Of a stretch of 64,000 bases of DNA, positions 1 to 8,325 are shown piece after piece (position 1 is the stretch's first letter; every line of letters starts with the position of its first letter). This DNA is from Duganella sp. Leaf126. Its GTDB lineage: Bacteria; Pseudomonadota; Gammaproteobacteria; Burkholderiales; Burkholderiaceae_D. The notes beneath the pieces were generated by a model that did no database searches, had not been told where the DNA came from, and saw only the letters and a list, made by a program, of their open reading frames with translations. Made by a program: the position numbers and the translations under genes. The stretch covers positions 421,433 to 485,432 of the forward strand of contig NZ_LMNW01000001.1 in assembly GCF_001423125.1 (NCBI RefSeq). The letters are read 5' to 3'.

Positions 1-84
1 GGCAGCGGCCACCTGGGCGATGCCGGCGCCCATGGCGCCGCTGCCGATGACGGCCACGATGCGATCGTGTGACAGTGCGGTCAT
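1..84 (-). CDS. paaH: 3-hydroxyacyl-CoA dehydrogenase PaaH, N-terminal fragment
   Basis: Only the first 28 codons lie in the window; the gene runs off the left edge. The peptide begins MTALSHDRIVAVIGSGAMG, and the GSGAMGAG stretch is the glycine-rich NAD-binding loop of a Rossmann fold. It starts 1 nt after the paaG stop, in the same direction as the rest of the paa operon. PaaH oxidises 3-hydroxyadipyl-CoA to 3-oxoadipyl-CoA in phenylacetate catabolism. The assignment rests on the NAD loop and on position in the operon. Confidence 0.75.
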   Translation of the reverse strand, partial: MTALSHDRIVAVIGSGAMGAGIAQVAAA

Positions 85-85
85 G

Positions 86-886
86 TCATTTCCCCGTGAA
101 TTGCGGCGCGCGCTTTTCCATGAAGGCTGCCACGCCCTCGCGGTAGTCGCTGGTGCGTCCGAGCTCGCTCATCATCGCGCATTCGAGCGTGAGCTGCTGC
201 TGCAGGGTGTTCTGGGCGCTGGCGTGGATGGCGCGCTTGGTAAAGGCCAGTCCCTGGGTCGGTGCGCTGGCGAAGTGGCGCGCCAGCCTGGCCGTTTCGG
301 CAGCCAGGTCGGCGTCGGGCACGGCCTTCCAGATCAGGCCCCACTGCTCGGCCTTCTCGGCCGTGAGCTTCTCGCCCAGCATGGCCAGGCCCATGGCGCG
401 CGCGGTGCCGACCAGGCGCGGTAAAAAATAGGTGCCGCCCGTGTCCGGGATCAGGCCCAGCTTGCAGAACACTTCCACGAACGTCGCGGAACTGGCGGCC
501 AGCACGATGTCGCAGGCCAGCGCCAGGTTGGCGCCGGCGCCGGCCGCCACGCCGTTGACGGCGCAGATCACCGGCATGGGCAGGGTGCGCAGCGCCAGCA
601 CCAGCGGCGCATAATTCTTTTCCACCGAGTCGCCCAGGTCCACCGGCCGCGTACCGGGCGCATTGGACACGGTGCGATCGGACAGGTCCTGGCCGGCGCA
701 GAAGCCGCGCCCGGCGCCGGTCAGCACCAGCACCCGCACGCTCTTGTCGGCGCCGACGCGGCGCAGCGCGTCGCGCACCTCTTCGTGCATGGCCTGGGTA
801 AAGCTGTTCAGTTTATCGGGGCGGTTCAGGGTCAGCGTGGCGACGCCGGCGTCGATCCCGAACACGATGTGTTGATAGACGTTCAT
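86..886 (-). CDS. paaG: Ring-1,2-epoxyphenylacetyl-CoA isomerase PaaG
   Basis: This is a 266-aa crotonase-fold protein. It isomerises ring-1,2-epoxyphenylacetyl-CoA to the seven-membered oxepin-CoA. The GAGRGFCAGQDL and NGVAAGAGANLAL segments form the CoA-binding and oxyanion-hole elements, and the C-terminus FMEKRAPQFTGK matches PaaG closely. These local sequences favour PaaG over the related hydratase PaaF. The start has an AGGAA upstream. It lies between paaE and paaH in one minus-strand run. Confidence 0.92.
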   Translation of the reverse strand: MNVYQHIVFGIDAGVATLTLNRPDKLNSFTQAMHEEVRDALRRVGADKSVRVLVLTGAGRGFCAGQDLSDRTVSNAPGTRPVDLGDSVEKNYAPLVLALRTLPMPVICAVNGVAAGAGANLALACDIVLAASSATFVEVFCKLGLIPDTGGTYFLPRLVGTARAMGLAMLGEKLTAEKAEQWGLIWKAVPDADLAAETARLARHFASAPTQGLAFTKRAIHASAQNTLQQQLTLECAMMSELGRTSDYREGVAAFMEKRAPQFTGK

Positions 887-904
887 GATGGATTCGTTCC
901 TTTC

Positions 905-1987
905 TTATTCGGCCTGGTCGAAGTCGATCACCACCTTGCCGGTGACAGGGAAGCTCTGGCAGCTGAGCACGAAGCCGCGCGCCACTTCGTAGTCTTCCAG
1001 TGCGTAGTTGATATCCATGTCCACCTGGCCTTCGACCAGCTTGCAGCGGCAGGTGGAGCACACGCCGCCCTTGCACGCATAGCGCATGTCGATGCCGGCG
1101 CGCAGGCCGGCGTCGAGCAGCGACTCCTGGTTCTGCGCCATGGTGAAACTGCTGGCACTGCCGTCCATGATGACGGTCACTTCGGTCTGCTGCGCACCGG
1201 CGTCCGTGGCCGCGTGGGCCCTGGCCTGGCGCGGGCCGTTGGCGCCGGTGGCGGCAAACAGTTCGACCTTGATCGCGTCTTTGGGCATGCCCGCCTGCTG
1301 CAGGGCGGCCGCGACGCCCAGCATCATGTCTTCCGGCCCGCAGATGAAGGCCACATCGACATCGGCCACGCGCACCCAGTAGCGCAGGAACTCGGCGCAT
1401 TTGTCCTGCGTGATGCGGCCGTTGAACAGGTCGATGTCCTGCTGCTCGCGGCTCATCACGTAGGCGATGCGCAGGCGGTCGAGGTAGCGGTCCTTGAGGT
1501 CGGACAGCTCGTCGCGGAAGATCACCGAGGAACTGGCGCGGTTACCGTAGAACAGCGTGAAGCGGCTGTGCGGCTCGACCGCCAGCGTGGTCTTGATGAT
1601 CGACAGGATGGGCGTGATGCCGCTGCCGGCTGCAAACGCCAGGTAGTGCTTGCGGTTGGCGGCATCGAGCGGCACGTTGAAGTGGCCCGACGGCGGCATC
1701 ACGTCGAGCACGGCGCCCGGCTGCAGGTGATCCACGGCCCACGACGAAAACACGCCGCCCGGGGTGCGCTTGATGGCAACGCGCAGCGTGTCGTCCTGCA
1801 CCGCCGAACAGATGGAATACGACCGTCGCACATCCTCGCCGTCGATCTGCGTGCGCAGGGTCAGGTGCTGGCCCTGCTGGTAGGCATAGCTGGCGCGCAG
1901 TTCGGGCGGCACGGCAAAGGTGACGGCAATGGTGTCGCGCGTCTCGTGGCGCACCTGGGCCACCGTCAGGGGATGGAATTGGCTCAT
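905..1987 (-). CDS. paaE: Phenylacetyl-CoA epoxidase reductase subunit PaaE
   Basis: This 360-aa flavo-iron-sulfur reductase passes electrons from NAD(P)H to the di-iron oxygenase PaaA. The N-terminal half is a ferredoxin-NADP reductase-type module with the FAD motif RRSYSIC and an NAD-binding GSGITPILS. The C-terminal half is a plant-type 2Fe-2S ferredoxin with CKGGVCSTC and a last ligand in LSCQSFP. The frame stays open further upstream, but MSQFHPLTV at 1987 fits family length and clears paaD, whose stop is at 1999. Confidence 0.93.
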   Translation of the reverse strand: MSQFHPLTVAQVRHETRDTIAVTFAVPPELRASYAYQQGQHLTLRTQIDGEDVRRSYSICSAVQDDTLRVAIKRTPGGVFSSWAVDHLQPGAVLDVMPPSGHFNVPLDAANRKHYLAFAAGSGITPILSIIKTTLAVEPHSRFTLFYGNRASSSVIFRDELSDLKDRYLDRLRIAYVMSREQQDIDLFNGRITQDKCAEFLRYWVRVADVDVAFICGPEDMMLGVAAALQQAGMPKDAIKVELFAATGANGPRQARAHAATDAGAQQTEVTVIMDGSASSFTMAQNQESLLDAGLRAGIDMRYACKGGVCSTCRCKLVEGQVDMDINYALEDYEVARGFVLSCQSFPVTGKVVIDFDQAE

Positions 1988-1998
1988 GGTCTTAGCGA

Positions 1999-2619
1999 TC
2001 AGTGACACTTGAAGTAATCGAACGGCTCGCGGCAGTCGAAGCAGCGGTACAGCGCCTTGCAGGGCGTGGAGCCGAACTGGCTGGTGACGGCAGTGTGGGT
2101 GGAGCCGCAGTGCGGGCAGGCGATGCGCGGTGGCGGCGCTCTGCGTGAAATGGCCGCGGCCGGGCCGAGGCCGAGCCGGCTGGTGTCGATCACCTGCTCG
2201 GCCGGCGGCGCGATGCCGTAATTGCGCAGCTTTTGCTTGCCCGTTTCGCTGATCCAGTCGGTGGTCCAAGCGGGACTGAGCTGGGTGTGCAGCACCACTT
2301 CGCGCACGCCGTGTGCATGCAGCGCCTCGGTGATGGCGGCGCCGATCACCTGCATGGCCGGGCAGCCGCTGTAGGTGGGCGTGATGGTGACGTGGCAGGC
2401 GCCATCGTCGGTCACCTGCGCGGCGCGCACGATGCCCAGGTCGATGATGCTGATGGGGGGGATTTCCGGGTCGGGGACGTCGTTGAGCCAGCCGAAGACG
2501 CGGTCGCTGTCGTAGCCGGCGCCTGCAGCGGCGCTGGAGCGCCCGGATGGGACTCCCGCCTGCGCGGGCATGACGGCGCGCGGGCTGCCGGTGGACGCCG
2601 ATGTCTTGGGGGTGTTCAT
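1999..2619 (-). CDS. paaD: Phenylacetyl-CoA epoxidase assembly protein PaaD, N-terminally extended
   Basis: This 206-aa protein is a PaaD/MIP18-type maturation factor thought to help insert the metal centre of the PaaABCE epoxidase. The core starts near VPDPEIPPISIIDLG and ends with a Cys-rich zinc-finger-like tail (CPHCGSTHT, CFDCREPFDYFKCH), both typical of PaaD. About 35 residues precede the core. They include AVMPAQAGVPSG, which is the translation of a REP-like palindrome at 2548-2574. That extension is absent from the E. coli protein as I remember it. It starts 7 nt after the paaC stop. Confidence 0.9.
   Translation of the reverse strand: MNTPKTSASTGSPRAVMPAQAGVPSGRSSAAAGAGYDSDRVFGWLNDVPDPEIPPISIIDLGIVRAAQVTDDGACHVTITPTYSGCPAMQVIGAAITEALHAHGVREVVLHTQLSPAWTTDWISETGKQKLRNYGIAPPAEQVIDTSRLGLGPAAAISRRAPPPRIACPHCGSTHTAVTSQFGSTPCKALYRCFDCREPFDYFKCH
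2548..2574. repeat. REP-like palindrome inside paaD
   Basis: The hairpin CCCGC-CTGC-GCGGG (2555-2568) is flanked by TGGGACT and ATGAC. This is the outline of short interspersed palindromes that translate as VMPAQAGIQ-like peptides in many beta- and gammaproteobacteria. Here it is read in frame within the N-terminal extension of paaD. I saw no second copy in the window. Confidence 0.6.
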
Positions 2620-2626
2620 GCGGGGC

Positions 2627-3379
2627 TCACCACTGCGCGTTCGGGTACGCGCGCTGCAGGAACTGCATCTCGGCCAGGATGTAGCCGAGGTGCTCGGTGT
2701 GGCGTCCCTGCTTGCCGCCGCTTTGCATCCAGGCGTCTGCCGGTGGCATGGTCAGGGTGGCCTCGGCAAAGATCTCGGCCACGTGCGCCAGCCATTGGCT
2801 GCGCAGCTGCGCGCCCGGTGGCGCGATGCCGGCGTCCACCATGGCCTGGTCCACCGCGTCGTAGGCGAACGCCTCGCCGCTGTACATCCATAGCGCATCG
2901 GCGGCGGCCTGGGTCTTGGCATGACTGACGGCCGTGCCGTCGCCCATGCGCACCACCAGGTCGCCGCTGCGGCGCAGGTGGTATGTCACTTCCTTGAGCG
3001 ACTTTTCGGCGATGGCGGCAATGCGGGCGTCGCTGGCGTGCGTGAGGGCGGCGATCAGGAAGTAGTGCCAGGTGTCGAAATAAAACTGCCGCATCATGGT
3101 GTCGGCGTAGTTGCCGTTCGGCTGTTCGAGCAGCAGGCAGTTCTTGAAGTCGTGGGCGTCGCGGTGATAGGCCAGGCGGTCTTCGTCGCGGCCGGCGCCT
3201 TCCAGTTCGGCCGCATACTCGTACCACAGGCGGGTCTGGCCCAGCAGGTCGAGCGCGACGTTGGACAGCGCCATGTCTTCTTCCAGCGCCGGGCCCTTGC
3301 CGCACAGGCGGCACAGTTGCTGGCTCAGGATCAGGGCATTGTCGCCCAGGCGCAGCAGGTAATTGACCTTGGTGTCCAT
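2627..3379 (-). CDS. paaC: Phenylacetyl-CoA epoxidase structural subunit PaaC
   Basis: This 250-aa ferritin-like subunit pairs with PaaA and lacks full di-iron ligation in the family. The N-terminus (NYLLRLGDNALILSQQL, LEEDMALSNVALDLLGQ) and the C-terminus (HTEHLGYILAEMQFLQRAYP) are diagnostic of PaaC. The start at 3379 lies 7 nt after the paaB stop, in line with a translationally linked operon. Confidence 0.93.
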   Translation of the reverse strand: MDTKVNYLLRLGDNALILSQQLCRLCGKGPALEEDMALSNVALDLLGQTRLWYEYAAELEGAGRDEDRLAYHRDAHDFKNCLLLEQPNGNYADTMMRQFYFDTWHYFLIAALTHASDARIAAIAEKSLKEVTYHLRRSGDLVVRMGDGTAVSHAKTQAAADALWMYSGEAFAYDAVDQAMVDAGIAPPGAQLRSQWLAHVAEIFAEATLTMPPADAWMQSGGKQGRHTEHLGYILAEMQFLQRAYPNAQW

Positions 3380-3386
3380 CGGCAGC

Positions 3387-3683
3387 TCACAGGTTCTTGA
3401 CTTCTTCCGGCATCGGGAAGAAGGTGGGGTGGCGATAGACCTTGCTGTTGGCCGGCTCGAACAGGGCGCCCTTGTCGGACGGGCTGCTGGCCACGATGTC
3501 GGCCGCGCGCACCACCCAGATGCTCATGCCCTCGTTGCGCCGCGTGTAGACGTCGCGCGCATTGTTGACCGCCATTTCGGCGTCGGGCGCATGCAGGCTG
3601 CCCACGTGTTTGTGCGCCAGGCCGTGCTGGCTGCGGATGAAGACTTCCCACAGCGGCCATTCCCTGCTGGTTGGCGATGTCAT
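3387..3683 (-). CDS. paaB: Phenylacetyl-CoA epoxidase subunit PaaB
   Basis: This is a small 98-aa subunit that bridges the PaaAC heterodimers in the epoxidase. The sequence [20 protein letters not shown], then [17 protein letters not shown], is typical of PaaB. The start MTSPTSREW at 3683 overlaps the paaA stop by the 4-nt ATGA, so the two genes are translationally coupled. The open frame extends further upstream inside paaA, but that part is not PaaB-like. Confidence 0.93.
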   Translation of the reverse strand: MTSPTSREWPLWEVFIRSQHGLAHKHVGSLHAPDAEMAVNNARDVYTRRNEGMSIWVVRAADIVASSPSDKGALFEPANSKVYRHPTFFPMPEEVKNL

Positions 3684-4681
3684 GCGGCCTCCGTGGTGCG
3701 TGGTTTTTTGTCGGCGTGCTTGTCGGCATGGACGACCAGCGCCTCGCGGAACCAGGCGCCCTGCTCCCAGGCGTCGACCCGGGTGCGCAGCCGTTCGCGG
3801 TTGCACGGGCCGTTACCCTTGAGGACATTCTGGAACTCGGTCCAGTCGATCGCGCCGAACTCGTAGTGGCCGGTCTGCGCATTGAAGCGCAGGTCGGGAT
3901 CGGGGATGGTCAGCCCGAGGAACTCGGCCTGCGGCACGGTCTGATCGACCATGCGCTGGCGCAGTTCGTCGTTGGAAAACAGCTTGATGCGCCACTGCGC
4001 CGACTGCGCGCTGTTGACCGATTCGGCGTCGGACGGGCCGAACATCATCAGCGACGGCCACCACCAGCGGTTCAGCGCATCCTGCGCCATGGCTTTCTGC
4101 TCGGGCGTGCCGCGCGCCAGCGACAGCATGATGTCGTAGCCCTGGCGCGCGTGGAACGACTCTTCCTTGCACACGCGCACCATGGCGCGCGCGTACGGCC
4201 CGTACGAGCAGCGGCACAGCGGGATCTGGTTGATGATGGCCGAACCGTCGACCAGCCAGCCGATGGCGCCCATGTCGGCCCACGACAGCGTCGGGTAGTT
4301 GAAGATGCTCGAATACTTGGCCTTGCCGCTGTGCAGGGCAGCGAGCAGCTCGTCGCGCGTGACGCCCAGGGTTTCGGCCGCGCTGTACAGGTACAGGCCG
4401 TGCCCGGCCTCGTCCTGGATCTTGGCCAGCAGGATCGATTTGCGCTTGAGCGTGGGAGCGCGCGTAACCCAGTTGCCCTCCGGCAGCTGGCCGACGATCT
4501 CCGAGTGCGCATGCTGGGAAATCTGGCGGATCAGGGTCTTGCGGTAGGCGTCCGGCATCCAGTCCTTGGCCTCGATGCGCACGCCGGCGTCAATGCGGGC
4601 CTGGAAGGCGCGCTCGTCGTCGGCCATGTCGTCAGCGCTGCGGACCGCGCTCAGGCCGGTCTCTACTTGTTGGGCGTACAT
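3680..4681 (-). CDS. paaA: Phenylacetyl-CoA epoxidase catalytic subunit PaaA
   Basis: This 333-aa di-iron monooxygenase subunit epoxidises the ring of phenylacetyl-CoA. Two ExxH-type iron-binding motifs are visible, [10 protein letters not shown] and EESFHARQG, with family blocks [18 protein letters not shown] and [14 protein letters not shown] place the start at MYAQQVETG (4681) because GAGGAGG sits just upstream. An in-frame ATG at 4717 lies beyond that site. This is the first gene of the paa operon, facing paaX. Confidence 0.93.
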   Translation of the reverse strand: MYAQQVETGLSAVRSADDMADDERAFQARIDAGVRIEAKDWMPDAYRKTLIRQISQHAHSEIVGQLPEGNWVTRAPTLKRKSILLAKIQDEAGHGLYLYSAAETLGVTRDELLAALHSGKAKYSSIFNYPTLSWADMGAIGWLVDGSAIINQIPLCRCSYGPYARAMVRVCKEESFHARQGYDIMLSLARGTPEQKAMAQDALNRWWWPSLMMFGPSDAESVNSAQSAQWRIKLFSNDELRQRMVDQTVPQAEFLGLTIPDPDLRFNAQTGHYEFGAIDWTEFQNVLKGNGPCNRERLRTRVDAWEQGAWFREALVVHADKHADKKPRTTEAA

Positions 4682-4833
4682 CGTGGTCTCCTCCTCTGTA
4701 CTCGATGAAGTGATCATACGATACGAAATTATTTTATGCTACCGATTTTTTGAATCATATTGAAATCTTGCAGATATTTCCCTCGAACGACGTTTCAACC
4801 GGTAAACTGACGGTTTGCTTTCCGCTGGACTCC
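4682..4833. promoter_or_regulatory. paaA-paaX divergent control region
   Basis: This 152-nt AT-rich gap separates divergent paaA and paaX. TGATCA (4711-4716) and GAATCA (4752-4757) resemble the two halves of the E. coli PaaX operator TGATTC-N27-GAATCA, but here the spacing is 35 nt and one half carries a mismatch. A plausible sigma70 promoter for paaX is TTGAAT (4750-4755), 17 nt, GATATT (4773-4778); it overlaps the GAATCA half-site. Control by PaaX is inferred from position and these partial matches. Confidence 0.5.
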
Positions 4834-5757
4834 ATGGACTGTTCCGACTGGATCACCGACTTCCTCGCCCACGACCCGCCGCGCTCGAAATCGCTGGTGG
4901 TGACCATCTTCGGCGACGCCATCGTGCCGCACGGCGGCATGGTGTGGCTGGGCAGCCTGATCGAGCTGCTGGCGCCGTTCGGTGTCAACGACCGGCTGCT
5001 GCGCACGGCCGTGTTCCGCCTGGCGCAGGAGGGCTGGCTGGGCGCCCGCCGTGACGGCCGCCGCAGCGCCTACGCGATCACGCCCGACGCCATGGCGCGC
5101 TTCTCGCACGCCTACCGCCGCATCTACGCCGAACCGCACGCGCACTGGGATGGCCACTGGACCCTGGTGCTCAGCGGCGAACGCGCGCTGACGCCGGCCG
5201 AACGCACGGCCGTGCGCAAGGAACTGTTATGGGAAGGCTACAGCGTGATGGCGCCCGGCATCCTGGCCCACCCTGCGGCAGAACCGGCTGCACTGGCTGA
5301 CGTGCTGGGGCGCCTGGGCGTGAGCGGCAAGCTGTTCGTGGTGCGCGCGGCCACCGTGCCCGGCGTCGGCGCCCGGCCGCTGGGCGAACTGGTGGCGACC
5401 GGCTGGGACCTGCGCGCCGTGGCGGCCGCCTACGAACTGTTCATCGCCCGCTTTGCGCCGCTGCGCGATGCGCTGGGCGCGCGCGGGACCGGTCAGCCGA
5501 CGCCGCAGCAGGCGTTCGTGATCCGCACCCTGCTGATCCATGCCTACCGCCGCGTGCAACTGCACGACCCGCAACTGCCTGCCGACCTGCTGCCGTCTCC
5601 CTGGCCCGGCACCGACGCCTACGCGCTGGCGCGCCAGCTGTACCTGGCGGTCCACGTGGCGGCCGAGCAGCATATCGACACCGTGCTGCGCCGCGCAGAC
5701 CCGGCGGCGGCACCGGCAGAGGCGGCGTTTTATGCGCGGTTCGGGGGCTTGCGCTGA
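4834..5757 (+). CDS. paaX: Phenylacetic acid degradation repressor PaaX
   Basis: This 307-aa protein is a GntR-like winged-helix repressor that responds to phenylacetyl-CoA in characterised systems. The N-terminal helix-turn-helix reads LVVTIFGDAIVPHGGMVWLG then NDRLLRTAVFRLAQEGWL, followed by the central PaaX domain (HWTLVLSGERALTPAER) and a C-terminal domain. I chose the ATG at 4834 because MDCSDWITDFL matches the usual N-terminus. The frame opens earlier, at 4750. It is divergent from paaA. Confidence 0.9.
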   Translation: MDCSDWITDFLAHDPPRSKSLVVTIFGDAIVPHGGMVWLGSLIELLAPFGVNDRLLRTAVFRLAQEGWLGARRDGRRSAYAITPDAMARFSHAYRRIYAEPHAHWDGHWTLVLSGERALTPAERTAVRKELLWEGYSVMAPGILAHPAAEPAALADVLGRLGVSGKLFVVRAATVPGVGARPLGELVATGWDLRAVAAAYELFIARFAPLRDALGARGTGQPTPQQAFVIRTLLIHAYRRVQLHDPQLPADLLPSPWPGTDAYALARQLYLAVHVAAEQHIDTVLRRADPAAAPAEAAFYARFGGLR

Positions 5758-5870
5758 GGCGCCGAGAATTTCTTGACCACGACCGGCGTGTCGCCAAGCG
5801 CCACCACCCTGTATGATGTCGCCACTGCGCCACAAGCGCTCGACTCTGAATTTCAACGGGACCATTCACC

Positions 5871-7001
5871 ATGCCTATCAAAATCAGCCAGCAGTTCGAC
5901 GCCGGCGCCATCGACGTCATCAGCGCCGACAACCCGGCCGCGATCGACCTGCACATCCGCAAGGACTCGCACGCCGACATCACCCAGTGGTTCTACTTCC
6001 GCGTGCAGGGCGGTGCGTCCACGCCGCTGACACTGCGTTTCCTGAACGCCGGCAAGACTGCCTACCCGGACGGCTGGAAAGACTACCAGGCCGTGGCCAG
6101 CTACGACCGCGACACCTGGTTCCGCGTGCCGACCTCGTTCGACGGCGAGGTCATGACGATCAACCATACCCCGGAATACGACAGTGTTTACTACGCCTAT
6201 TTCGAACCGTATTCGTGGGAACGCCACCTGGCGCTGCTGGACAATGCGCAACTGTCGCCGCTGGTCAAGCAGGTCGACCTGGGCAGCACCATCGATGGCC
6301 GCGACCTGAACATGCTGGTCATCGGCGACCCGGAAGCGGAACAAAAAGTGTGGGTGATCGCGCGCCAGCACCCGGGCGAAACGATGGCCGAGTGGTTCGT
6401 GGAAGGCATGGTCGACGCGCTGCTCGATCCGGCCAACCCGTTCGGCCGCAACTGCCTGAAGGAAGCCGTGTTCTACGTGGTGCCGAACATGAACCCGGAC
6501 GGCTCGGTGCGCGGCAACCTGCGCACCAATGCCGCTGGCGCCAACCTCAACCGCGAGTGGCTGAACCCGACCATGGAGCGCAGCCCGGAAGTGTTCCTGG
6601 TCAAAAACAAGATGCTGGAAATCGGGTGCGACCTGTTCCTCGACATCCACGGCGACGAGGGTTTGCCGTACGTCTTCGTGGCGGGCAGCGAATCGCTGCC
6701 GACCTGGACCCCGGACCAGGCCGAAGGCCAGCAATACTTCATCGACAACTTCCTGATCGCCAGCCCCGACTTCCAGGACGAATACGGCTACGGCGAAACC
6801 CCGTACACGGACGAAACGCTGACCATGGGTTCGCCCCATATCACGCACCAGTTCGGTTGCCTGTCGCTGACGGTGGAACTGCCGTTCAAGGACAATGCCA
6901 ACGACCCGGACGCCGACACCGGCTGGAACGGCGCCCGCAGCGCCGAGCTGGGCAAAGCCGTGCTGCAGCCAATCTTGCAGACCCTGGTCGCGCAGCAGTA
7001 A
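5871..7001 (+). CDS. M14-family zinc carboxypeptidase, cytosolic carboxypeptidase-like
   Basis: This 376-aa protein has no signal peptide. An N-terminal beta-sandwich (about 1-115) precedes a carboxypeptidase catalytic domain, the arrangement of cytosolic carboxypeptidase/AGBL-like M14 proteins. Zinc ligands are visible as H167 and E170 (ARQHPGETMAEW) and H260 (LFLDIHGDEG). E336 in LTVELPFK is the likely general base. NPDGSVRGNLRTNAAGANLN is the substrate-binding block. It probably trims C-terminal residues from peptides or proteins; the substrate is unknown. Its stop codon sits inside an 11-nt tandem repeat. Confidence 0.85.
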   Translation: MPIKISQQFDAGAIDVISADNPAAIDLHIRKDSHADITQWFYFRVQGGASTPLTLRFLNAGKTAYPDGWKDYQAVASYDRDTWFRVPTSFDGEVMTINHTPEYDSVYYAYFEPYSWERHLALLDNAQLSPLVKQVDLGSTIDGRDLNMLVIGDPEAEQKVWVIARQHPGETMAEWFVEGMVDALLDPANPFGRNCLKEAVFYVVPNMNPDGSVRGNLRTNAAGANLNREWLNPTMERSPEVFLVKNKMLEIGCDLFLDIHGDEGLPYVFVAGSESLPTWTPDQAEGQQYFIDNFLIASPDFQDEYGYGETPYTDETLTMGSPHITHQFGCLSLTVELPFKDNANDPDADTGWNGARSAELGKAVLQPILQTLVAQQ

Positions 7002-7050
7002 CTGGGCAGTAACTGAGCAGTTACTCAGTAGTTATTCAGCAGTAGCTCGG
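6996..7050. repeat. Five 11-nt tandem repeats on a stop codon
   Basis: Five consecutive 11-nt units start with CAGTAACTGGG, CAGTAACTGAG and CAGTTACTCAG, then diverge. The first unit contains the TAA stop of the M14 carboxypeptidase gene (6999-7001). The unit length is not a multiple of three, so successive copies place TAA, TGA and TAG in other frames. Confidence 0.8.
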
Positions 7051-7060
7051 TCGTCAAGCC

Positions 7061-7099
7061 AGCCACCTTGTCCTGGCGCTGTGCCAGCACAAGGTGGCT
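7061..7099 (+). terminator. Strong hairpin after the M14 peptidase gene
   Basis: A long inverted repeat has arms AGCCACCTTGT and ACAAGGTGGCT, with an inner CTGGC/GCCAG extension. It has no clear T run after it on either strand (a short A run lies to the right). It may terminate or stabilise the upstream transcript. Confidence 0.5.
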
Positions 7100-7163
7100 G
7101 TCACCCGCAAAAATACACTGACCTCCAGCGGCGCCAGCGAGCGCCTTCTCCCTGGAGGATCAG

Positions 7164-8312
7164 ATGACCATCCGTTCACCCAAGCGCCGCCCGGCCGCCA
7201 CTCTTTTGCGTGCCGTACCGGGCGTGCTCGCCGGCCTGCTCCTGCTGGCCGCCTGCAGCACCCCTTACCGTCCTCCCGTGATACTCGAGCGCGACACGCG
7301 CTTCCCCGGCCTGGTCGATCTGCCCGCGCAGGCCCGGGGCCGCAGCGCCGAGGTGCTGCTGGTGCACGGCATCTGCACCCACGACGCGCGCTGGGCGCAG
7401 CAGGTGGTGGCGCAGCTGGGACGGTCGATCGACGGCGCCACCGTGTCCCCGGCAAGCATCGCCGGCGCAGACACGAATGACATCGAGATCGTGCCGTCCA
7501 CGGTGGACACGGCGGCCGGCCGCCTGCGCTTCCACGCCCTGATCTGGTCGCCGCTGACGACGCCGCTCAAGCGCCAGCTGTGCGACGACCAGACCGACAA
7601 ATCGGCAGCATGCACCGGCGCGCCGCCGTACCCGCACCGGCGCGCACTGTGGAACGCCCGTCTGAAAGATACGCTGATCGACGATTGCCTGCCCGACGCG
7701 CTGATCTACCAGGGCGTGGCGCGCGACACCATCCAGCTGCGCATGCGCGAGGCCATCCTGCGCGTGCTGGGCAGCGTTACGCCTTCTGATGAGGAGGCCG
7801 ACAAGCTGCCGCTGGTGGTGATCGCCCACAGCATGGGCAGCAAGATCATGTTCGATACGCTGCTGCGCATGGGCGAGGAGGCGCCTGGTTCGCGGGCGGC
7901 GGTCACCGCGCGGCGCACCATGGCCAGGCTGCGCATGCTGGTGATGGCGGCCAACCAGCTGCCGTTGCTGTCGCTGGCCGACCAGCCGCTCGACACCGGC
8001 AGCGCGCGCACCGCGCAGCCGGACAGCCTGCAACGGCTGCTGCACCAGCGCGCCGGCGACGGGCGGCGCACGGCGGCGACGCTGACCGTTGTGGCTTTTT
8101 CCGATCCCAACGACGCGCTGTCCTATACGCTGCCGGCACAGCGCTACGCCGGCCAGGGCGTCAGCGTCCACAACATCCTGGTCTCGAATGCACCGACGTG
8201 GCTGGGATTGCTGGAGCGGCCGGACCGCGCCCACCTCGACTACCTGAACAATCCGGACGTGGGCCGGCTGGTGGCCTGCGGCGTGCCGGCCAGCGCCTTG
8301 TGCGTCAAATAA
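7164..8312 (+). CDS. Alpha/beta-hydrolase lipoprotein
   Basis: This 382-aa protein has a lipoprotein signal peptide: a twin-arginine-containing positive N-region, a hydrophobic run, then the lipobox LLAAC with C31. VLLVHGICTHDARW provides the oxyanion-hole region and VVIAHSMGSK a GxSxG-like nucleophile elbow (S223, with Ala in the first glycine position). It is likely a membrane-anchored esterase or lipase of unknown substrate. The start is fixed by CTGGAGG seven nucleotides upstream. Nothing next to it suggests a pathway. Confidence 0.7.
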   Translation: MTIRSPKRRPAATLLRAVPGVLAGLLLLAACSTPYRPPVILERDTRFPGLVDLPAQARGRSAEVLLVHGICTHDARWAQQVVAQLGRSIDGATVSPASIAGADTNDIEIVPSTVDTAAGRLRFHALIWSPLTTPLKRQLCDDQTDKSAACTGAPPYPHRRALWNARLKDTLIDDCLPDALIYQGVARDTIQLRMREAILRVLGSVTPSDEEADKLPLVVIAHSMGSKIMFDTLLRMGEEAPGSRAAVTARRTMARLRMLVMAANQLPLLSLADQPLDTGSARTAQPDSLQRLLHQRAGDGRRTAATLTVVAFSDPNDALSYTLPAQRYAGQGVSVHNILVSNAPTWLGLLERPDRAHLDYLNNPDVGRLVACGVPASALCVK

Positions 8313-8325
8313 TGGCGTGACGAAG

